Shown here piece by piece: positions 6,793 through 9,274 of a DNA stretch of 9,274 bases (within the stretch, counting starts at the first letter, position 1; each line of letters begins with the position of its first letter). This stretch comes from JALSHZ01 sp964439815. GTDB taxonomy: Bacteria > Pseudomonadota > Gammaproteobacteria > UWMA-0217. Below the pieces are notes generated by a model. It did no database searches and was not told the DNA's origin. It was given only the letters and a program-made list of their open reading frames with translations. The stretch spans positions 1 through 9,274 of the forward strand of contig CAYTPO010000105.1 in assembly GCA_964439815.1 (NCBI GenBank). Direction: 5' to 3'. Made by a program: the position numbers and the translations under genes.

Positions 6793-7193
6793 CTCAGTTG
6801 GCAATATGACTTTGTTTGGGTGAACTACCTTACCCTGGCGATATATGATCTGCGTGGAGAAACTCGACCACTGGATATATCGCCGTATTCACAGGTACTA
6901 TTTTTTGCAGATATCTACTCATGAAAAATCTGTATTTCCACCATCCATGGCGATCAAGCAATGACGGAAACCTCGTACCCGAATTCGCAAGCTCATTTTG
7001 TGGGCGTGTCGGTAAAAGCAGCGATCAGTATTGGATTGAGTTCAAAGGGCCATTATCGTCTGGGTAAAACCAAAGCGGTACAAATCGGACTAAACAACGC
7101 CTGGCTAAAAGCACAAGGGTTGGTGTCACTCAAAGAACAGTGGGTCAAGTTCCGTTATCCAAACGGCTAACGAAACGCTCTCAGCTACCCGAT
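6793..7193 (+). mobile_element. Group II intron 3' remnant, copy 1
   Basis: Decayed 3' part of a bacterial group II intron, homologous to copy 2 (about 7885-8510) over almost its full length. The left part matches copy 2 at the maturase GWMNYF region but has lost about 24 nt (TCAGTTGGCAATAT then GTGAACTACC). The right end jumps from the base of domain V (GAAACGCTCT) to the last bases of domain VI (CAGCTACCCGAT), so almost all of domains V and VI, including the catalytic part, is deleted. The intron 3' boundary is CGAT at 7193, followed by TATGT exactly as in copy 2. It is therefore an inactive relic. It directly precedes the vapBC promoter. Confidence 0.8.
6821..7170 (+). pseudogene. Group II intron maturase C-terminal fragment (copy 1), broken
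   Basis: Translating piecewise gives the C-terminal end of a group II intron reverse transcriptase/maturase: EKLDHWI-like, R-x-R-Y at 6860-6900, then (Q)RKPRTRIRKLIL, then VSVKAAISIGLSSKGHYRLGKTK, ending LKEQWVKFRYPNG and a stop at 7170. The frame is broken by a 51-nt insertion (6905-6955), a TGG-to-TGA stop at 6961 and a one-base deletion near 6999-7003. Only the segment from ATG 6961 to 7170 is open (69 codons), and its first 14 residues are out of frame. The reverse transcriptase domain is absent. Confidence 0.8.
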
Positions 7194-7208
7194 TATGTGC
7201 GACATATC

Positions 7209-7237
7209 TTGACAAAAACACCAAAGCTGACTTTAAT
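7209..7237 (+). promoter_or_regulatory. Sigma70-type promoter of vapBC
   Basis: TTGACA at 7209-7214, a 17-nt spacer, and TTTAAT at 7232-7237: a perfect -35 and a -10 with two changes from TATAAT at the best spacing. It starts 16 nt after the end of intron remnant copy 1, so vapBC carries its own promoter independent of the debris around it. Confidence 0.8.
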
Positions 7238-7264
7238 GTGTATTATTCATATATTATATACACA
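7237..7264. promoter_or_regulatory. vapBC autoregulatory operator (palindrome)
   Basis: TGTGTAT (7237-7243) and ATACACA (7258-7264) are perfect inverted half-sites around an AT-rich 14-nt centre. The palindrome covers the end of the -10 and the expected transcription start, ten bases before the vapB start codon. VapB antitoxins with their VapC partner usually repress their own promoter through such sites; binding here is inferred. Confidence 0.65.
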
Positions 7265-7274
7265 TGAGGTTCTT

Positions 7275-7469
7275 GTGCGTACCAACATAGTGATTGATGA
7301 CAAATTAATGAATGATGTATTGAAATTGACCGGCGTGAAAACCAAACGAGAAGCGGTGGAGTTGGGGCTTAAGACATTGATTAAATTAAAGAAGCAGGAG
7401 AATTTACGACGATTCAGGGGTAAGTTGCATTGGGAAGGCAATTTGGATGAGATGCGGCAAGACAAATGA
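7275..7469 (+). CDS. vapB: VapB-type antitoxin
   Basis: Antitoxin of 64 residues partnering the adjacent PIN toxin. The start is GTG 7275, chosen because GAGG (7266-7269) lies five bases upstream and because the protein then begins with the DNA-binding strand VRTNIVIDDKLMNDVLKLTG, the ribbon-helix-helix layout of the small VapB family; the open frame further upstream is not coding. The helix KTKREAVELGLKTLIKLKKQ follows, and the tail RRFRGKLHWEGNLDEMRQDK has the aromatic-acidic character that threads into the VapC active site. It overlaps vapC by 4 nt (ATGA), giving translational coupling. The N-terminal domain should bind the operator at 7237-7264. AT-rich compared with the aor operon, consistent with transfer. 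Confidence 0.92.
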   Translation: MRTNIVIDDKLMNDVLKLTGVKTKREAVELGLKTLIKLKKQENLRRFRGKLHWEGNLDEMRQDK

Positions 7470-7864
7470 TCATCGTGGATTCGAGCGTCTGGATTGACTA
7501 TTTCAATGACTCCACCACATCTGAGGTAGAAAGACTCGATGCCCTGCTTGGCCAGGAACCTGTTGGGATCGGTGATCTTGTTTTGATTGAAGTCCTTCAA
7601 GGATTTCGTCACGACAAAGATTATGTTATCGCCAAAGAACTGTTAACATCCCTCGATATTTATAATTTTTTAGATGAATCGATTGCCATAAAAAGTGCAG
7701 ATAATTTTAGATTATTACGGCGTATGGGTATTACTGTGCGAAAAACGATTGACGTAATCATCGCTACTTTCTGCATTGAGAATGAACTTGTTCTCCTACA
7801 TTCTGACAGGGACTTTAATCCCTTCACCACTCACTTGAACCTTCGTGCGATATCGAGCACATAA
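7466..7864 (+). CDS. vapC: VapC toxin, PIN-domain ribonuclease
   Basis: PIN-domain endoribonuclease toxin of 132 residues, the usual VapC length. It begins MIIVDSSVWIDYF; the acidic metal-binding residues expected of the fold are D5, E42 (in LVLIEVLQGFR), D96 (in KTIDVIIATFC) and D114/D116 (in LLHSDRDFNPF). All are present, so the toxin looks catalytically intact. VapC enzymes typically cleave tRNA or a ribosomal RNA loop and are neutralised by VapB. The start codon overlaps the vapB stop. The stop codon TAA (7862-7864) lies inside the inverted repeat that begins at 7861, right before intron remnant copy 2. RNA target is not readable from the sequence. Confidence 0.95.
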   Translation: MIIVDSSVWIDYFNDSTTSEVERLDALLGQEPVGIGDLVLIEVLQGFRHDKDYVIAKELLTSLDIYNFLDESIAIKSADNFRLLRRMGITVRKTIDVIIATFCIENELVLLHSDRDFNPFTTHLNLRAISST

Positions 7865-7901
7865 CGCTGGCCATAACCAGGAGTTAAAATCTGAGCGTTA
7901 T
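7861..7901. repeat. Inverted repeat at the vapC stop / intron-fragment junction, weakly attC-like
   Basis: ATAACGCT (7861-7868) and AGCGTTAT (7894-7901) are perfect inverted repeats 25 nt apart. The left half holds the vapC stop codon. The TAAC ... GTTA ends recall the R'' and R' core sites of integron attC sites, where stop codons also often fall in R''. The interior does not show the second inner stem of a canonical attC, and the right half may already be intron-derived, so this is suggestive only. Confidence 0.35.
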
Positions 7902-7904
7902 CAA

Positions 7905-8390
7905 TTCAAGGGACGATATTTAATCTGGAGCCCGAAAAGTCTGCAAAACTTCAAACACCGAATTCGTCAATTAACGAACCGGACGTGGGGAGTCAGCTGG
8001 CACTATCGGTATCATAAACTCAAGCAATATGTCGTTGGCTGGATGAACTACTTTGCACTCGTAACATTTGACCCTGTTGAAAAACTCGACCACTGGATAC
8101 GTCGGCGTATTCGCATGTGCTATCTTCACTGATTTTTGCTCCTGCAAAATCAGTATCCCCACCCTCCATGGCGGTCAAGCAATGGCAGAAACCTCGTGCC
8201 CGTATTCGAAAGCTTATTTTGTGTGCGTGTCGGTAAAAGCAGCGATCAGTATTGGATTGAGTTCAAAGGAATATTATCGTTTGGCTAAAACCAAAGCGGT
8301 ACAAATCGGACTAAACAACGCCTGGCTAAAAGCGCAAGGGTGGTGTTACTCAAAGAACAATGGGTCAAGATCCGTTTTCCAAACGGCTAA
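7905..8390 (+). pseudogene. Group II intron reverse transcriptase/maturase C-terminal fragment (copy 2), broken
   Basis: The first piece reads KGRYLIWSPKSLQNFKHRIR, then TNRTWGVSWHYRYHKLKQYV, then GWMNYFALVTFDPVEKLDHW and IRRRIRMCYL, which is the maturase (domain X) region of group II intron proteins. It ends at a TGA (8130-8132) inside a 50-nt insertion (8127-8176). The match resumes with KQWQKPRARIRKLIL from 8177, shifts by one deleted base near 8221-8226 into VSVKAAISIGLSSKEYYRLA, and a further lost T near 8340 breaks the LVSLKEQWVK end; the original stop is TAA 8388-8390. No reverse transcriptase motifs remain. The first two lesions are shared with copy 1; the third is private to this copy. 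Confidence 0.85.
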
Positions 8391-8392
8391 TG

Positions 8393-8510
8393 AACCGCCC
8401 TCGGCTCTGGCTTCCCGCTTTGCCCTACCTCCTGCATCCATGTAGTCGTGTGCGGAGCCGCATGCAGGGTGGTGTGGGGGCTGGAGGTTAGAGACCTCCA
8501 GCTACCCGAT
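8393..8510 (+). ncRNA. Group II intron domains V (split by an insertion) and VI
   Basis: The strand ACCGCCCT (8394-8401) pairs with AGGGTGGT (8466-8473, one G-U pair) to form the lower stem of domain V, and TGCG...CGCA (8451-8462) forms the upper stem. Together they make a normal-sized domain V only if about 48 nt (roughly 8402-8449) are removed. Domain VI is clear: CTGGAGGT (8481-8488) pairs with ACCTCCAG (8494-8501), followed by CTACCCGAT with A8504 as the likely branch-point adenosine seven positions from the 3' end. As it stands the domain V is disrupted, so the RNA is presumably not catalytic. Confidence 0.65.
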
Positions 8511-8518
8511 TATGTTTT

Positions 8519-8782
8519 TTATTCATAGTGCGTCCAGAGCCTGATGACTTTGATGGTTTGCTCCCTTTCATATATTTGATACACGAGTTTATGCTGAATA
8601 TTGATGCGTCGTGAATAAGCACCTGACAAATCACCAACCAGTTTTTCATATGGTGGAGGATTTTGGTAAGGGTCTTTTTGAATGATATCTAATAGTTTTT
8701 TTGCTTTATTTTTTAGCCCAGAAGAAGCTAGTTTTTTAGCATCCTTTTGAGCTTGTTTTGTATACACAATCTCCCAAGTCAC
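8519..8782 (-). CDS. YoeB/RelE-family ribosome-dependent mRNA interferase toxin
   Basis: Small toxin of 87 residues, normal for the Txe/YoeB group of the RelE superfamily. From GTG 8782 it begins MTWEIVYTKQAQKDAKKLAS. The catalytic-type residues are in place: E46 (in PYEKLVGDLSGAYSRR), R58/R59 and the C-terminal H85-Y86 (in LWTHYE), matching the E46/R65/H83-Y84 set known for E. coli YoeB. Such toxins enter the ribosomal A site and cut mRNA. GTG 8782 overlaps the antitoxin stop by 4 nt (GTGA); TTG 8785 is the alternative start, and AAGGAG lies 8 or 5 nt upstream respectively. The gene is convergent with intron remnant copy 2. Lysine-rich and AT-rich, unlike the aor operon. Confidence 0.92.
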   Translation of the reverse strand: MTWEIVYTKQAQKDAKKLASSGLKNKAKKLLDIIQKDPYQNPPPYEKLVGDLSGAYSRRINIQHKLVYQIYEREQTIKVIRLWTHYE

Positions 8783-9021
8783 CAATCAAGCTCCTTGGAG
8801 CTTTCAGATAGATCTTGTTTCAATCCTTCCCGGATAGACTCTCTCATTCCTGGTACTGATAGCAAATGAAGCGTTTCAGAGATTGCATTCCAATCATCTT
8901 CGGAGACTAGTACCGCATTTCCTCTTTTTCCTGTAATTACAATAGGTTGGTGTGTTTCAGCGGCCTCATCTATAAGGCTGTACAGTTTTGACCTAGCCTC
9001 AGTAGCATTTAGTATTGTCAT
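8779..9021 (-). CDS. YefM/Phd-family antitoxin
   Basis: Antitoxin of 80 residues for the overlapping YoeB/RelE toxin. The N-terminus MTILNATEARSKLYSLIDEA is the typical Phd/YefM DNA-binding start, followed by TGKRGNAVLVSEDDWNAISE and a helical, charged C-terminal tail (GMRESIREGLKQDLSESSKE) that would wrap the toxin. ATG 9021 has AGAGG about nine bases upstream. Antitoxin-first order with overlapping stop/start codons is standard for this pair and implies co-transcription. These antitoxins autorepress through sites at their promoter; the AT-rich stretch 9022-9066 is the likely promoter region, but I could not settle on -35 and -10 boxes. Confidence 0.92.
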   Translation of the reverse strand: MTILNATEARSKLYSLIDEAAETHQPIVITGKRGNAVLVSEDDWNAISETLHLLSVPGMRESIREGLKQDLSESSKELDW

Positions 9022-9068
9022 AATTATTTACCTCTTTATTCAGCGTACGTAAAATCAAGTTTTATAAA

Positions 9069-9153
9069 CATAACGAGTTGCGTAACCGGCTGCCAAAAGC
9101 TGCATAGCGAGGAACGAGCGACGCAGCATTGGGCAGCCCGAGTTGACGCTATT
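9069..9153. repeat. Strong hairpin with attC-like layout just before the intron 5' end
   Basis: CCGGCTGCCAAAAGCTGC (9086-9103) pairs with 9123-9140 at 15 of 18 positions, with a 19-nt loop. Farther out, CATAACG (9069-9075) can pair with CGCTATT (9147-9153) at 5 of 7 positions, leaving unpaired spacers between outer and inner stems. An outer short stem, unpaired spacer and inner stem is the layout of folded integron attC sites, and the left edge (ACATAACG, then TAACC) resembles the sequence at 7859-7878 after vapC. Core sites fit the attC consensus only partly. It may equally be a terminator-like hairpin; no T-run follows. Confidence 0.45.
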
Positions 9154-9155
9154 GG

Positions 9156-9274
9156 GTACGCCCAGCATGGGCGTGAACTTATGGGGTGAAAGTCCCCTGT
9201 AGGAGAACCTACCTCACCGCTGGGATAGCGAAGAGTATAACTACTAGCCGACGGCAACTGCAAATCCGCGAGGA
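9156..9274 (+). mobile_element. Group II intron 5' end (domain I start), continuing beyond the window
   Basis: The sequence from 9156 has the look of the first 120 nt of a bacterial group II intron: GTACG in place of the GTGYG 5' splice consensus, the terminal helix CGCCCA-GCA-TGGGCG (9159-9173), then GGGGTGAAAGTCCCCT (9184-9199) and TAGCCGACGGCAACTG further on, all typical of domain I. Orientation is plus, the same as the two 3' remnants. It may be a complete intron of the same family, or another fragment; the rest lies outside the window. No exon-binding assignment was attempted. Confidence 0.7.

Larger units (their letters stand above)
7885..8510 (+). mobile_element. Group II intron 3' remnant, copy 2
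   Basis: 5'-truncated bacterial group II intron fragment: the maturase/thumb and C-terminal part of the intron-encoded protein, then domain V (interrupted) and domain VI, ending CTACCCGAT at 8510. The left limit is approximate; intron-like coding is clear from about 7900. It starts about 20-35 nt after the vapC stop. Domains I-III and the reverse transcriptase part are missing, so it cannot splice alone. The 3' flank TATGT is shared with copy 1. It runs up to the 3' end of the convergent minus-strand toxin gene with only 8 nt between. Confidence 0.85.

Noticed and set aside
8127..8176. The 50-nt insertion as a translational bypass element like that of T4 gene 60
   Set aside because: The size matches, and a stop follows the takeoff position, but the codon before the resumption point (GTC) does not match the takeoff codon (CTT), the frame is lost again by a later deletion, and copy 1 has an extra stop just downstream. 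Pseudogene decay explains it better.
8068..8445. 125-codon open frame as an intact new gene
   Set aside because: It is a composite of shifted intron-maturase frames and intron RNA sequence; only its middle part matches the maturase C-terminus.
9036..9263. 75-codon minus-strand open frame at the right end
   Set aside because: It runs across the hairpin and the group II intron domain I sequence and has no protein-like features.

Overview
The window looks like a piece of a proteobacterial chromosome, most likely gammaproteobacterial. The main grounds are an E. coli-type class II dihydroorotase whose metal-ligand numbering matches E. coli PyrC, and an aldehyde oxidoreductase operon built like the AorABC system of Aromatoleum. 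It falls into two parts. Positions 1-5570 are GC-rich, tightly packed and entirely minus strand. Positions about 5740-9274 are AT-richer, loosely packed and full of mobile-element debris.

Left part, in transcription order on the minus strand: a ferredoxin-like subunit with four 4Fe-4S motifs (aorA), a tungsten-type aldehyde:ferredoxin oxidoreductase (aorB), an FAD/NAD(P) oxidoreductase (aorC), a MoaD/ThiS-like sulfur carrier ending in Gly-Gly, a small protein I do not recognise, and pyrC. The first three should form one enzyme that oxidises aldehydes to acids and passes electrons through iron-sulfur clusters to FAD and NAD. The MoaD-like protein would supply the dithiolene sulfur of its pterin cofactor. 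pyrC is a pyrimidine biosynthesis gene lying downstream, perhaps by read-through.

Middle: upstream of aorA lies a 168-nt long palindrome with 19-nt terminal inverted repeats (5742-5909, MITE-like). It separates the operon from a perfect FNR/CRP-family-like palindrome (5987-6002). A plus-strand antibiotic-biosynthesis-monooxygenase (ABM) domain protein follows (6292-6591).

Right part: accessory genes alternate with fragments of one bacterial group II intron family, all in plus orientation. A 3' fragment (about 6793-7193) precedes a plus-strand vapBC toxin-antitoxin pair. A second, longer 3' fragment (about 7885-8510) follows vapBC. A minus-strand YefM/Phd antitoxin and YoeB/RelE-type toxin come next. 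The window ends in what looks like the 5' end of another group II intron (from about 9156), directly after a strong hairpin. The two 3' fragments share an identical-site insertion of about 50 nt and the same one-base frameshift in the maturase, so they descend from one already broken copy. The most unusual features are this gene/intron-debris alternation with attC-like palindromes at its joints, and the 168-nt palindrome in front of the tungsten enzyme operon.
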